DNA of 64,000 nt from Burkholderiaceae bacterium (GTDB lineage: Bacteria; Pseudomonadota; Gammaproteobacteria; Burkholderiales; Burkholderiaceae_C). Where the stretch lies: positions 124,001-188,000 of the forward strand of contig JAGOPK010000008.1 in NCBI GenBank assembly GCA_017992055.1, read 5' to 3'. Below the pieces are notes generated by a model, which saw nothing but the letters and a program-made list of their open reading frames with translations, was not told the DNA's origin and made no database searches. Every line of letters begins with the position of its first letter. Positions within the stretch are counted from its first letter, which is position 1. The translations under genes and the position numbers were made by a program. This document shows, piece after piece, positions 26,156-35,165 of this stretch.

Positions 26156-26878
26156 TCAGTAGGCGCCGCGCTTGCCGAACATCACGCCGACCGTCCTCAT
26201 GACAATCCAAAAATCACCAAAAACTGTCCAAGTCTGGACGTAGCGCTTATCCAGTGCGACGCGCTCTGAATAGTTCATATCATTCCGCCCGCCCACTTGC
26301 CACAACCCCGTCAGTCCGGGACGAACACTCAGGTAGTGTCGACGACCCGCTGGCCCGTAGTGGAGTGCCAGTTCCTTGCGCACGACAGGCCGAGGACCGA
26401 CGATGCTCATGTCCCCTACCAACACATTCCACAACTGGGGAAGTTCGTCCAGGCTGGTCTTGCGGATGAACCGGCCAATTCTGGTCACACGCGGGTCGTT
26501 CTTGAGTTTGAAGTCCCGCGCCCACTCCGCCCTCGCCTCAGGATCGCGCTCAAGCAGTTCGCTCAGAACTTCTTGAGAATTGGTCACCATCGAGCGGAAC
26601 TTGTAACACATGAACTGTCGGCCCGATCGGCCGACTCGGCGATGGCCAAACACCAATGGCCCCGGGCTGGTGAGCTTGATCAACACCGCAACGATGATCA
26701 TCACCCACCAGAAAAGACCGAGGATCACAACAACGCTCGCGAGATCAAACACCCGCTTGAGGCCCAACAACAGCCAAGACGGCGCACGAACGCGCTCATC
26801 TTCCACGCCGCCTCCGCCAAGAGCGGACTTTGACGCCTGCAACTTGACCGCGAACTGCTGGGTCTCAGGTAGATACAT
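26156..26878 (-). CDS. WbaP/WcaJ-type initiating phosphoglycosyltransferase (catalytic part only)
   Basis: Transfers a sugar-1-phosphate to undecaprenyl phosphate, the first step of repeat-unit synthesis. 240 residues: one membrane helix (FDLASVVVILGLFWWVMIIV), then YKFRSMV, SLDELPQLWNVLVGDMS, GPRPVV and RPGLTGLWQVGGR. The N-terminal four-helix and CoA-binding-like domains of full-length WbaP are absent, so this is a short, PglC-sized monotopic enzyme with a WbaP-like catalytic domain. The ATG at 26878 has GAAGGA at good spacing; an ATG 54 bases upstream is less likely. Donor sugar (Gal, Glc or GalNAc phosphate) unknown. Confidence 0.9.
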   Translation of the reverse strand: MYLPETQQFAVKLQASKSALGGGGVEDERVRAPSWLLLGLKRVFDLASVVVILGLFWWVMIIVAVLIKLTSPGPLVFGHRRVGRSGRQFMCYKFRSMVTNSQEVLSELLERDPEARAEWARDFKLKNDPRVTRIGRFIRKTSLDELPQLWNVLVGDMSIVGPRPVVRKELALHYGPAGRRHYLSVRPGLTGLWQVGGRNDMNYSERVALDKRYVQTWTVFGDFWIVMRTVGVMFGKRGAY

Positions 26879-27314
26879 TGATTGTCCTTCCCAATACGCA
26901 TGACTGAGTACGGCCGCTGCAGCACTCGCCACAAATCAATACACCGCACGATTGCTGCGGCGCAGCAAAGATTTTACGGTAGCTCGGGAGCCCATGGGGC
27001 CGCTCGTGGCTGCACATAGACTCGTCAACGGATGAAAGCATCTGCAAAGATGCACCCAACCCCAACGACCTGAACGGCAAGCTCGATGCCGAGTTGCCTG
27101 AGGCTCCCCGGGAGATCACCTGGCGACGGTCTTGGACACGCCGATCAATGTAAGCAGTCACCCATCAACGATCAGCGAGGTTGATCTACCGCCGTGCTTC
27201 CGATGATATCCGGTTGACCCACGGCGCACTCCGGAGGTGCGCCGCTTCATCCAAGGGACGCCCGCATTCCTGACCACAGAAGAGCCACGGGGGCTTGACG
27301 AAGGCACGCATCGC
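26879..27314. other. 436-base intergenic region upstream of the WbaP-type gene
   Basis: Lies between the CapD stop and the WbaP-type start. It contains a 17-base perfect dyad (26952-26968) and a GC-rich hairpin GGCGCAC/GTGCGCC at 27223-27243. Open frames in it (26865-27161 minus, 27237-27479 plus) show no family features and the latter runs into the CapD coding region. Likely promoter and leader DNA. Confidence 0.5.
26952..26968. repeat. Perfect 8+1+8 inverted repeat upstream of the WbaP-type gene
   Basis: TTGCTGCG-G-CGCAGCAA, 74 bases upstream of the WbaP start. The size and symmetry are those of a dimeric-regulator operator, but no regulator gene is in the module and I do not recognise the site. 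Confidence 0.4.
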
Positions 27315-29240
27315 TCATGGGAGACAGAACTCGGTCACGAGCCGCCTGAGGTGAACTCGTACCGCGTGCGGCATGCGCTCAACCGACGTGTCTGCGCCCC
27401 ACTTGAGGAGCGCCCGTACATCAGGGGCTGCAACGGGAACAATTTGCGCCACTCGCAAGCGCGCAACCGCTGTCGGTAACGTGTCGTCAGTGTCAGCCAG
27501 CAGCTCCTCGAACAACTTCTCCCCCGGCCTCAGCCCCGAGAACACGATCGGGATTTCCTCCAGCGTGTGCCCCGACAGCCGGATCAGATCCCGCGCCAGG
27601 TCGACGATGCGCACCGGCTCGCCCATGTCCAGCACCAGCACCTGGCCGCTCTCGCCGATGGCGGCGGCCTGCAGCACCAGGCGGGCGGCCTCGGGGATGG
27701 TCATGAAGTAGCGGATGATGTCCGGGTGGGTGACCGTGACCGGCCCGCCCCGGGCGATCTGCTCCTTGAACTTGGGAATCACGCTGCCGCTGGAGCCCAG
27801 CACATTGCCGAAGCGCACGGCCATGAAGCGCGTGCCCGGATGCTCGGCGGCCATCATGCTGACCACCATCTCGGCCGCACGCTTGGTGGCGCCCATCACA
27901 TTGGTCGGGTTCACCGCCTTGTCGGTGCTGATCAGCACGAAGCGGCCGGTGCCGGCCTCGGCGGCCGCCAAGGCTGCGTGATAGGTGCCGAGGGTGTTGT
28001 TGCGCAGCGCGGCCAGGGCGTTGTCGTCCTCCTCCATCAGCGGCACATGCTTGAAGGCCGCGGCATGGAAGACCACGGCCGGCCGCCACTTCTGGAAGGT
28101 GGCGCGCAGATGCGCGAGATCCTTGACATCGCCGATCAGGCGCGTCAGCGCGATGGCTGGAAAGCGCTCGGTCAGCTCCTGCTCGATGCTGTAGAGGTTG
28201 AACTCGCTCAGCTCGTACAGCACGATGCGCGCCGGCTGGTAGCGCGCCACCTGGCGGCACAGCTCGCTGCCGATGCTGCCGCCGGCGCCGGTGATCAGCA
28301 CGGTGGTGCCGCGCAGCACCTCGGCGATGCCGGCCTCGTCGAGTTGCACCGGCTCGCGGCCCAGCAGGTCCTCGGGCTCGATGTCGCGCACGCGCTCGAT
28401 GGGGCTGCGGCCATCGCTGGCACCGGCTTCGCGCAGCTCGTCGGGCGAGGGCACGGTCAACACCGGCAGGCCGGTGGGCGCGGCCAGTTCCAGCGCACGC
28501 CGGCGCTGCGCCGGCGTGGCCGCCGGCATGGCCACGATGACATGGGTGGCGGCACCACGCACGCCCTTGTCGGCGATGGCGTCCAGCGGCCCCAGCACCG
28601 GCAGGCCGGCGATGCGCGCGCCCTGCTTGGCCGCGTCGTCGTCCAGCAGGCCCAGCACGATCCAGCCCTGGCGGTGGATGCCGGCGAGCAGGCGCCGCGC
28701 CGCCTCGCCCGCGCCCATCACGATGGCGCGGCGGATCTCCTGGTCGCTGCCGGTGATGCGGTGGCGGGCATGCTCGTAGACCGCGCGAAAGGCCAGGCGG
28801 ATCAGGGCCAGGCCCATCAGCGCGACAAAGGGATGCAAGGCCAGCACCGCGCGCGGCACGGCGCTGAGCTGGGCCATCAGCACCAGCACCGCGCTGACCA
28901 GGCCGGCCGCGACGCAGGCCACGGCGATGCGCTGGATCTCGCCAAAGCCCGAGAAGCGCCACATGGCCTGCGGCGTGCGCGCCAGCCTGAAGGCCAGCGC
29001 ATAGGTGGCGGTGATGCCCAGCAGCACCCAGCCGTCGTAGCCGGGCCGGGCGCTGAGCCAGCGCTCGAAGCCCAGCCGGAACAGGTAGGTGATGTTCCAG
29101 GCCAGCGCGACGATGGCGCTGTCGATGGCCAGCGACAGGTGCTCGCGGTGCGGGCGCAGCCGGGCCAGGAAGCGGTCCAGCCGGTGCCAGACGGTGGGCG
29201 ATGCGATCTGCGCAGACCGGTGACGATCAAGGTCCGGCAT
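27315..29240 (-). CDS. Membrane-bound nucleotide-sugar 4,6-dehydratase, CapD/WbpM/PglF type
   Basis: 641 residues. Four N-terminal transmembrane helices (about residues 30-150), an accessory nucleotide-binding fold (IVMGAGEAARRLLAGI), and the catalytic SDR domain with VLITGAGGSIGSELCRQV, the ALRNNTLGTYHAALAA block, STDKAVNPTNVMGATKR and FGNVLGSSGSVIPKF. Long CapD-type proteins act on UDP-GlcNAc to give UDP-4-keto-6-deoxy-HexNAc. The start at 29240 (MPDLDRHRS) was chosen because the long upstream extension overlaps fcl in another frame and is low-complexity. Gap of 23 bases to fcl. Confidence 0.92.
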   Translation of the reverse strand: MPDLDRHRSAQIASPTVWHRLDRFLARLRPHREHLSLAIDSAIVALAWNITYLFRLGFERWLSARPGYDGWVLLGITATYALAFRLARTPQAMWRFSGFGEIQRIAVACVAAGLVSAVLVLMAQLSAVPRAVLALHPFVALMGLALIRLAFRAVYEHARHRITGSDQEIRRAIVMGAGEAARRLLAGIHRQGWIVLGLLDDDAAKQGARIAGLPVLGPLDAIADKGVRGAATHVIVAMPAATPAQRRRALELAAPTGLPVLTVPSPDELREAGASDGRSPIERVRDIEPEDLLGREPVQLDEAGIAEVLRGTTVLITGAGGSIGSELCRQVARYQPARIVLYELSEFNLYSIEQELTERFPAIALTRLIGDVKDLAHLRATFQKWRPAVVFHAAAFKHVPLMEEDDNALAALRNNTLGTYHAALAAAEAGTGRFVLISTDKAVNPTNVMGATKRAAEMVVSMMAAEHPGTRFMAVRFGNVLGSSGSVIPKFKEQIARGGPVTVTHPDIIRYFMTIPEAARLVLQAAAIGESGQVLVLDMGEPVRIVDLARDLIRLSGHTLEEIPIVFSGLRPGEKLFEELLADTDDTLPTAVARLRVAQIVPVAAPDVRALLKWGADTSVERMPHAVRVHLRRLVTEFCLP

Positions 29241-29263
29241 CAGGGCTTGGGCACAGGCTGGGT

Positions 29264-30244
29264 TCAGGCCGCGGAGGCCACGAATTCCCGGTAGGCCGTG
29301 CGCAGACCGTCGTCCAGGGCGGTGCGCGCGGTCCATCCGGCGGCGGCCAGCAGCGAGACATCCATCAGCTTGCGCGGCGTGCCGTCGGGCTTGCTGCTGT
29401 CGTAGACGATGTCGCCCTGGTAACCCACCACCTGCCGCACCAGCGCGGCCAGCTCGGCGATGGTCACGTCGTGGCCCACGCCGATGTTCACCAGCGGCGG
29501 CTCGAAACGGCCAGTCACGCTCTCGTCGCTGCCCAGCAGCGCGCCATAGCGCTCGTCGTCCAGCCCCATCAGGTGCACGCAGGCATCGGCCATGTCGTCG
29601 CTGTACAGGAACTCGCGGCGCGGCGTGCCGGTGCCCCAGACGGTGACGCTGGGCGCGCCGGCCAGCTTGGCCTCGTGGAACTTGCGCAGCAGCGCCGGGA
29701 TGACGTGGCTGTTGGTCGGGTGGTAGTTGTCGCCCGGGCCATACAGATTGGTCGGCATGGCCGCCAGGTAGCGCGTGCCGTACTGCCGGTTGTAGCTCCA
29801 GCACATCTCGATGCCGGCGATCTTGGCCAGCGCATACGGCCGGTTGGTGGGCTCCAGCGGACCGGTCAGCAGGCAGCTCTCCTTCATCGGCTGCGGCGCC
29901 AGCTTGGGATAGATGCAGCTGCTGCCCAGGAACATCAGCCGCTTCACGCCGGCCAGGTAGGCCGAGTGGATGACGTTGGTCTGGATGGCCAGGTTGTCGC
30001 GGATGAACTCGGCCGGAAAGCTGTTGTTGGCGACGATGCCACCCACCTTGGCCGCGGCCAGGAACACATAGTCCGGCTTCTCGGCGGCGAAGAAGGCCCG
30101 CGTGGCCGCCTCGTCGGTCAGGTCCAGCTCGGCATGGGTGCGTTGCAGGATCTGCGTGTGGCCGGCGGCCTGCAGGCGGCGCACGATGGCGCTGCCCACC
30201 AGGCCCCGATGGCCGGCCACGTAGATGCGGGCGTCGCGCTGCAT
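29264..30244 (-). CDS. fcl: GDP-L-fucose synthase
   Basis: Epimerase-reductase converting GDP-4-keto-6-deoxy-D-mannose to GDP-L-fucose. 326 residues: [37 protein letters not shown] (catalytic Ser/Cys region) and [20 protein letters not shown] (Tyr/Lys), then [20 protein letters not shown]. The ATG at 30244 has GAGGA eight bases before it; an ATG at 30259 overlapping the gmd stop (ATGA) is an alternative start. Confidence 0.96.
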   Translation of the reverse strand: MQRDARIYVAGHRGLVGSAIVRRLQAAGHTQILQRTHAELDLTDEAATRAFFAAEKPDYVFLAAAKVGGIVANNSFPAEFIRDNLAIQTNVIHSAYLAGVKRLMFLGSSCIYPKLAPQPMKESCLLTGPLEPTNRPYALAKIAGIEMCWSYNRQYGTRYLAAMPTNLYGPGDNYHPTNSHVIPALLRKFHEAKLAGAPSVTVWGTGTPRREFLYSDDMADACVHLMGLDDERYGALLGSDESVTGRFEPPLVNIGVGHDVTIAELAALVRQVVGYQGDIVYDSSKPDGTPRKLMDVSLLAAAGWTARTALDDGLRTAYREFVASAA

Positions 30245-30255
30245 GGCCTGCGTCC

Positions 30256-31368
30256 TCATTCGTTGTAGTCGTAGGCCTGGAAGCCGGCCAGCTTGACCAG
30301 GCTGTCGCGCCGCGCCGCGGTGTAGTCGGCCTCGACCATCTCCTGGACCAGTTCGGCGAAGGTGGTCGTGGGCGTCCAGCCCAGCTTCTCGCGCGCCTTG
30401 GTCGGGTCGCCCAGCAGCGTCTCCACCTCGGTGGGACGGAAGTAGCGCGGGTCCACGCGCACGATCACGTCGCCCACCTTGCACTTGGCCTTGTCGCCAT
30501 CGACCCGGACGACGGTGCCGATCTCGGCCTCGCCCTCGCCGCTGAAGGCCAGCGTGACGCCCAGTTCGGCGGCGGCGCGCTCGACGAACTGGCGCACGCT
30601 GTACTGCACACCGGTGGCGATGACGAAGTCCTCGGCGCTGTCCTGCTGCAGCATCATCCACTGCATGCGCACATAGTCGCGGGCATGGCCCCAGTCGCGC
30701 AGCGCGCTCAGGTTGCCCAGGTACAGGCAGTCCTGCAGGCCGAGTGCGATGCGTGCGATGGCCCGGGTGATCTTGCGGGTGACGAAGGTCTCGCCGCGCA
30801 GCGGGCTCTCGTGGTTGAACAGGATGCCGTTGCAGGCATACATGCCATAGGCCTCGCGGTAGTTCACCGTGATCCAGTAGGCATACATCTTGGCCACCGC
30901 ATACGGGCTGCGCGGGTAGAACGGCGTGGTTTCCTTCTGCGGGATCTCCTGCACCAGGCCGTACAGCTCGCTGGTGCTGGCCTGGTAGAAGCGGGTCTTC
31001 TTCGCCAGGCCCAGGATGCGGATGGCCTCCAGCAGGCGCAGCGTGCCGATGCCGTCGGCATCGGCCGCGTACTCGGGCTGCTCGAAGCTCACCGCCACAT
31101 GGCTCATGGCGCCCAGGTTGTAGATCTCGTCGGGCTGCACTTCCTGCACGATGCGGATCAGGTTGGTGCTGTCGGTCAGATCGCCGTAGTGCAGCTTGAA
31201 GCGCGGGTTCTTCTCGTGCGGATCCTGGTACAGGTGATCGATGCGATCGGTGTTGAACAGGCTCGCCCGGCGCTTGATGCCGTGCACCTCGTAGCCTTTT
31301 TCCAGCAGCAGTTCGGCCAGGTAGGCACCATCTTGGCCGGTCACACCGGTGATCAATGCAGTCTTCAT
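30256..31368 (-). CDS. gmd: GDP-mannose 4,6-dehydratase
   Basis: First step from GDP-D-mannose to GDP-L-fucose (or related 6-deoxy sugars). 370 residues beginning [21 protein letters not shown]. Contains [15 protein letters not shown] and [15 protein letters not shown] with the catalytic Tyr/Lys, [15 protein letters not shown], and the NADP-loop residues [15 protein letters not shown] at 31368. Paired with fcl. GDP-mannose synthesis genes are not in the window. Confidence 0.97.
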   Translation of the reverse strand: MKTALITGVTGQDGAYLAELLLEKGYEVHGIKRRASLFNTDRIDHLYQDPHEKNPRFKLHYGDLTDSTNLIRIVQEVQPDEIYNLGAMSHVAVSFEQPEYAADADGIGTLRLLEAIRILGLAKKTRFYQASTSELYGLVQEIPQKETTPFYPRSPYAVAKMYAYWITVNYREAYGMYACNGILFNHESPLRGETFVTRKITRAIARIALGLQDCLYLGNLSALRDWGHARDYVRMQWMMLQQDSAEDFVIATGVQYSVRQFVERAAAELGVTLAFSGEGEAEIGTVVRVDGDKAKCKVGDVIVRVDPRYFRPTEVETLLGDPTKAREKLGWTPTTTFAELVQEMVEADYTAARRDSLVKLAGFQAYDYNE

Positions 31369-31432
31369 GAAGGTCGGGGTTGGCGTCGCTATTGAGCGCC
31401 GGATTGTCTCAAAGTTGTGAAGTCGGCCCGGT

Positions 31433-32029
31433 TCATCGCGCCAGCAACACCCGCAGCGTGCGCCACAGCACGCCCAGGTCGCTGGCCAGCGTGGCGCGGC
31501 GCGCATAGTCGGCCTGCAGCGCCAGCTTGGCCGGCAGGATGTGCTGGATGTATTCGCGCTCGGGGTCGGCGGCGGCGGCCAGCTGGGCCGCCTCGTCCAG
31601 GCCGGCCAGCGAGGCCGGGTCGGTGATGCCGGGCCGCACGGCCAGCACGGTTTCAGCCAGCGCCGGCGGATAGTGGGCGACGAAGCGCGGCACCTCGGGG
31701 CGTGGGCCGACCAGGCTCATCGTGCCCTGCAGCACGTCGATGAACTGTGGCAGCTCGTCGATGCGGTGGTGGCGCAGCCAGTGGCCGGCACGGGTGATGC
31801 GCGGGTCGTGGCCCACCGTCACCTGCGGCCCCAGCGCCGGCGCATCCACGCGCATGGTGCGGAACTTGTGGATGCCGAACGGCACGCCGCCGCGGCCCAC
31901 GCGCTGCTGGCGGAAGAACACCGGCCCCGGCGAGTCCAGCTTGATCCACACCGCCACCGCCAGCAGCAGCGGCGCCAGCAGCAGCAGGGCCAACGCGGCC
32001 CCCAGCAGATCGAACAGTCGCTTGGCCAT
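31433..32029 (-). CDS. PglC-type initiating phosphoglycosyltransferase (second initiator)
   Basis: 198-residue monotopic enzyme: one N-terminal hydrophobic segment ([20 protein letters not shown]), then [31 protein letters not shown] and [12 protein letters not shown]. Predicted to load a sugar-1-phosphate, perhaps a diNAcBac/4-amino-6-deoxy HexNAc type, on undecaprenyl phosphate. Its neighbours (DegT aminotransferase, CapD) favour a modified HexNAc substrate (inference). Distinct from the WbaP-like protein at 26156. Confidence 0.88.
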   Translation of the reverse strand: MAKRLFDLLGAALALLLLAPLLLAVAVWIKLDSPGPVFFRQQRVGRGGVPFGIHKFRTMRVDAPALGPQVTVGHDPRITRAGHWLRHHRIDELPQFIDVLQGTMSLVGPRPEVPRFVAHYPPALAETVLAVRPGITDPASLAGLDEAAQLAAAADPEREYIQHILPAKLALQADYARRATLASDLGVLWRTLRVLLAR

Positions 32030-32041
32030 GCCGGTGGCGTA

Positions 32042-33235
32042 TCAGTCCGACGCCAGCAGGCCGCGCACCGCGGCAATCACCCGCTCGACATCGGCATCGC
32101 CCATGCGCGTGTACAGCGGCAGGCTCAGCATGCGCTCGTAGGCCCGCTGGCTGGCCGGGAAGTCGCCGGCCTGCAGGCTGTAGCGCTCGCGCCAGTAGGG
32201 CTGCAGGTGCAGCGGGATGTAGTGCACGCTGCAGCCTATGCCCAGCGCATACAGGCGCTCGATCAGCGCATTGCGCTCCAGCGGCGCGCCGTCGGCCAGG
32301 CGCAGCACGTACAGGTGCCAGGCATGCTGCTCGCCGGCCGGCGGCTCGGGCGCCAGCAGCACCGGCAGGTCGGCAAAGGCCGCGTTGTAGCGCGCCGCGA
32401 TCGCCGCCCGCCGCTGCTGGAAGGCGCGCGCCTTCTTCAGCTGGTGGATGCCCAGGGCCGCTGCGATGTCGGTCAGGTTGTACTTGAAGCCCGGCGCCAC
32501 GATCTCGTAGTACCAGCTGGGCACGGTGGCGGTGAAGCGGTCGAAGGCATCGCGGCTCATGCCGTGCAGGCGCATCACCTTGGCGCGGTTGGCCAGGGCC
32601 GCGTCGCGCGTGACCAGCATGCCGCCTTCGCCGGTGGTGATGGTCTTGTTGGCATAGAAGCTGAACACCGTGGCATCGCTGTCCAGCGTGCCCACCAGGC
32701 GGCCGCCCACCGTGGTGGGCAGGGCATGGGCGGCGTCTTCCACCACCTTCAGGCCATGCTTCCGGGCGATGGCCAGGATGGCCGGCATGTCCGCGGCCAG
32801 GCCGGCATAGTGCACCGGCAGGATGGCCTTCGTCTTGGGCGTGATCGCCGCCTCGATCAGGGCGGGATCGATGTTCAGCGTGGCCGGGTCTATGTCCACC
32901 AGCTTCACGTCGGCACCCAGGTAGCGCACCACCTCGGCGGTGGCGGTGAAGGTGTGGGTGGTGGTGATGACCTCGTCGCCGGGGCCGATGCCGATGGCCT
33001 CCAGCGCCAGGTGCAGGCCGGCGGTGGCCGAGTTGACGGCGATGCAGTGCAGGCCGGCCGGGTCTTCGCCGCTGGCCGCGGCCAGGAAGGCGGCGAAGTC
33101 GGCCTCGAAGCGCTTGGCCTTGGGGCCGGTGGTGACCCAGCCGCTCTTGAGCGTGTCGACGACCTCGGCGATCTCCTCGTCGCCGATCTCGGGCAGCGCA
33201 AACGGCAGGAAGGGAAGGGATTCGGGTTCGCTCAT
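32042..33235 (-). CDS. DegT/DnrJ/EryC1 PLP-dependent sugar aminotransferase (PglE/ArnB-like)
   Basis: 397 residues. [48 protein letters not shown] and [17 protein letters not shown], where Lys is the PLP Schiff-base lysine, then [14 protein letters not shown]. This pattern is that of nucleotide-sugar 4-aminotransferases. With CapD it could produce UDP-4-amino-4,6-dideoxy-HexNAc. No PglD-type N-acetyltransferase gene is adjacent. The ATG overlaps the methyltransferase stop by four bases. Confidence 0.87.
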   Translation of the reverse strand: MSEPESLPFLPFALPEIGDEEIAEVVDTLKSGWVTTGPKAKRFEADFAAFLAAASGEDPAGLHCIAVNSATAGLHLALEAIGIGPGDEVITTTHTFTATAEVVRYLGADVKLVDIDPATLNIDPALIEAAITPKTKAILPVHYAGLAADMPAILAIARKHGLKVVEDAAHALPTTVGGRLVGTLDSDATVFSFYANKTITTGEGGMLVTRDAALANRAKVMRLHGMSRDAFDRFTATVPSWYYEIVAPGFKYNLTDIAAALGIHQLKKARAFQQRRAAIAARYNAAFADLPVLLAPEPPAGEQHAWHLYVLRLADGAPLERNALIERLYALGIGCSVHYIPLHLQPYWRERYSLQAGDFPASQRAYERMLSLPLYTRMGDADVERVIAAVRGLLASD

Positions 33236-33951
33236 GGTGCAGGTTTGGCCAGCCAGGCCAGCAGGTGCGTGCGCAGCAGCGGCACGGTATTGAACAGGGT
33301 GTACAGCCCCGGGTGGATGGGGCACAGCCACCGCGCCAGCGGCGGCGCCAGCGTGACCCGGCGATGGCTGATGCGCGCCTGCGGAAACAGCCGGGCGATG
33401 CGCGCCAGCGGCACGCCGCGCACATCGGGGTTGCGCGGATTGTCGACGGTGAAGTCGTACCACAGCACGCCGCCGCCGGGCGCCACCCAGCGCCACATGA
33501 TGTCGGCCAGGCGCTGCTGGAAGGCGTCGTCCAGCAGCGAGCTGAACACCGTGCTCTGCAACACGATGTCCTGGCCGCCGGCCGGCAGGTCCAGCGTGGT
33601 GGCATCGCCGGCATGCAGGGCCACGGCCGCCGGCAGCACGCGCCGTGCCTGGGCCAGGCGCTCGGGCAGCAGCTCGATGCCGGCCAGGTGCTCGGGCGCA
33701 CAGCCCAGGCGCAGCAGCTCCAGCAGGTTGCCGCCGGCGCCGCAGCCCACCTCCAGCACGCGCAGCCGCGGCAGGTCAGTCAGCCCTTCAGCCACCAGCA
33801 GGCGCAGCATGGCGCGCTGGCGCTCCTGCACGGTCTGCCAGACGTCGGGCTGCAGCAAGCTGTAGCGGCCGGGCGCGGCACGGCGGGCATAGCGCTGGGC
33901 CACGGCCCGGGCTTCGGCGGCCGCGGGCGGCTCGGGGGGCGATGCGCTCAT
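33232..33951 (-). CDS. Class I SAM-dependent methyltransferase
   Basis: 239 residues with the SAM-binding motif [20 protein letters not shown], acidic loop [20 protein letters not shown] and [13 protein letters not shown]. The C-terminal half ([18 protein letters not shown]) is unusual and hydrophobic but not clearly transmembrane. Flanked and overlapped by the aminotransferase and a glycosyltransferase, so methylation of the repeat unit or of a nucleotide sugar is likely. Substrate unknown. Confidence 0.8.
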   Translation of the reverse strand: MSASPPEPPAAAEARAVAQRYARRAAPGRYSLLQPDVWQTVQERQRAMLRLLVAEGLTDLPRLRVLEVGCGAGGNLLELLRLGCAPEHLAGIELLPERLAQARRVLPAAVALHAGDATTLDLPAGGQDIVLQSTVFSSLLDDAFQQRLADIMWRWVAPGGGVLWYDFTVDNPRNPDVRGVPLARIARLFPQARISHRRVTLAPPLARWLCPIHPGLYTLFNTVPLLRTHLLAWLAKPAP

Positions 33952-35165
33952 CGCTGCAAGGCCTCGATGAAGCGCCGCGCCAGCACCGGATAGGTGTGCT
34001 CGGCCAGCACAAAGGCCCGGCCACGCTCGCCCAGCGCCCGGCGCTCGGCCGAGGACAGCGCCGCCAGGCGCAGCAGGCCCTGGGCCACGGCCTCGGGGTC
34101 CTGCGGCGCCACGGTCAGGCCGCAGCCGCTTTCGGCCACCGGGTCGTTGCCCGCTTCCACGCTGTGCAGCACGGTGCAGCCGGCCATCATGTAATCCATC
34201 AGCTTGTTCGGCGCGATGCCGAAGCGGTAGATGGGCACACGCTGCCAGCCGATGTAGGCGATGTCCACGCGCGCCAGAAAGGCCGGCACCTGGGCCTTGG
34301 GAATGGGCGGCAGCAGGCTGACATGGCGCAGGCCCAGCGCGGCGATGCGCTGCGCCAGGCGCTCGCGCTCATGGCCGTCGCCGACCATCACGATGGCGAT
34401 GGGGCTGTCCTGCAGCCGCTGGGCGGCATCCACCAGCACGTCCAGCGCATTCGGCAGGCCCATCGATCCGGCATAGCCGACGATCACCCGGCCGGCCGCG
34501 CGCTGCAGGGCCAGCGCCGCGGCCACGTCCTCGCGCAACGGTGGCGGCTCGCCCTGCCACTCGTCCAGCGTGATGCCATTGGGCACGATCACCAGCTTGC
34601 GCAGGTCCAGGCCATGGGCGGCCATGTGCTGGTGCACCTTGGGCAGCATGCTCACCACCACGTCGGCATCGCGGTAGCCGGCATCCTCGGCGGCCTGGCA
34701 CAGGCGGATGAAGGGATGGCGCGGCGACATGCCGCTCAGCTCGATCGGGCTCAACGGCCACAGGTCGTGCACCTCGTAGACCAGGCGCGCGCCAGCACGC
34801 CGGGCGATGTGGCGCGCCACCCAGATGTCCATCGGATAGGTGCTGCTCGCTATCACCACATCGGGCCTGCAGCGCTGCAGCAGCGCGTCGGTCTGGGCCC
34901 ACAGCTGCGACAGAAAGCGCCAGATGTTCCAGACCCGACCCAGGCCATTGCCCTGGTAGGGCGGCGTGGCCAGCCAGCGGTAGTGGATGCCGTCGATCAG
35001 CTCGTCGCCGGCCTGCGGCTGGCGCGCCCGCACATGCGAGAAGTCGGCGGCAACGATCTGCACCGGGTGGCCGGCGCGCACCCATTCGCGCGCCAGGTAA
35101 TAGGGCCGGAACTCCATGCCCAGGCCCGGGTGGCCGGCATAGTGGTTGATCAGCAGCAGGTTCAT
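33948..35165 (-). CDS. Glycosyltransferase family 4 (WbuB-like)
   Basis: 405 residues, GT-B fold. N-terminal INHYAGHPGLGMEFRPYYLA is typical of the WbuB/L-FucNAc transferase group of GT4. C-terminal GYAGSMGLPNALDVLVDAA, VMVGDGHERERL and RFGIAPNKLMDYMMAGC (donor-binding part). It is overlapped by four bases at both ends, so it is tightly coupled. A fucose-type donor would fit gmd/fcl but is not proven. Confidence 0.86.
   Translation of the reverse strand: MNLLLINHYAGHPGLGMEFRPYYLAREWVRAGHPVQIVAADFSHVRARQPQAGDELIDGIHYRWLATPPYQGNGLGRVWNIWRFLSQLWAQTDALLQRCRPDVVIASSTYPMDIWVARHIARRAGARLVYEVHDLWPLSPIELSGMSPRHPFIRLCQAAEDAGYRDADVVVSMLPKVHQHMAAHGLDLRKLVIVPNGITLDEWQGEPPPLREDVAAALALQRAAGRVIVGYAGSMGLPNALDVLVDAAQRLQDSPIAIVMVGDGHERERLAQRIAALGLRHVSLLPPIPKAQVPAFLARVDIAYIGWQRVPIYRFGIAPNKLMDYMMAGCTVLHSVEAGNDPVAESGCGLTVAPQDPEAVAQGLLRLAALSSAERRALGERGRAFVLAEHTYPVLARRFIEALQR

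Noticed and set aside
25896-26162. 88-codon plus-strand frame in the 531-base gap
   Set aside because: No recognisable features, runs antisense into the WbaP stop, no convincing ribosome binding site.
27237-27479. 80-codon plus-strand frame near the CapD end
   Set aside because: Overlaps the conserved CapD C-terminus in antisense; no family features.
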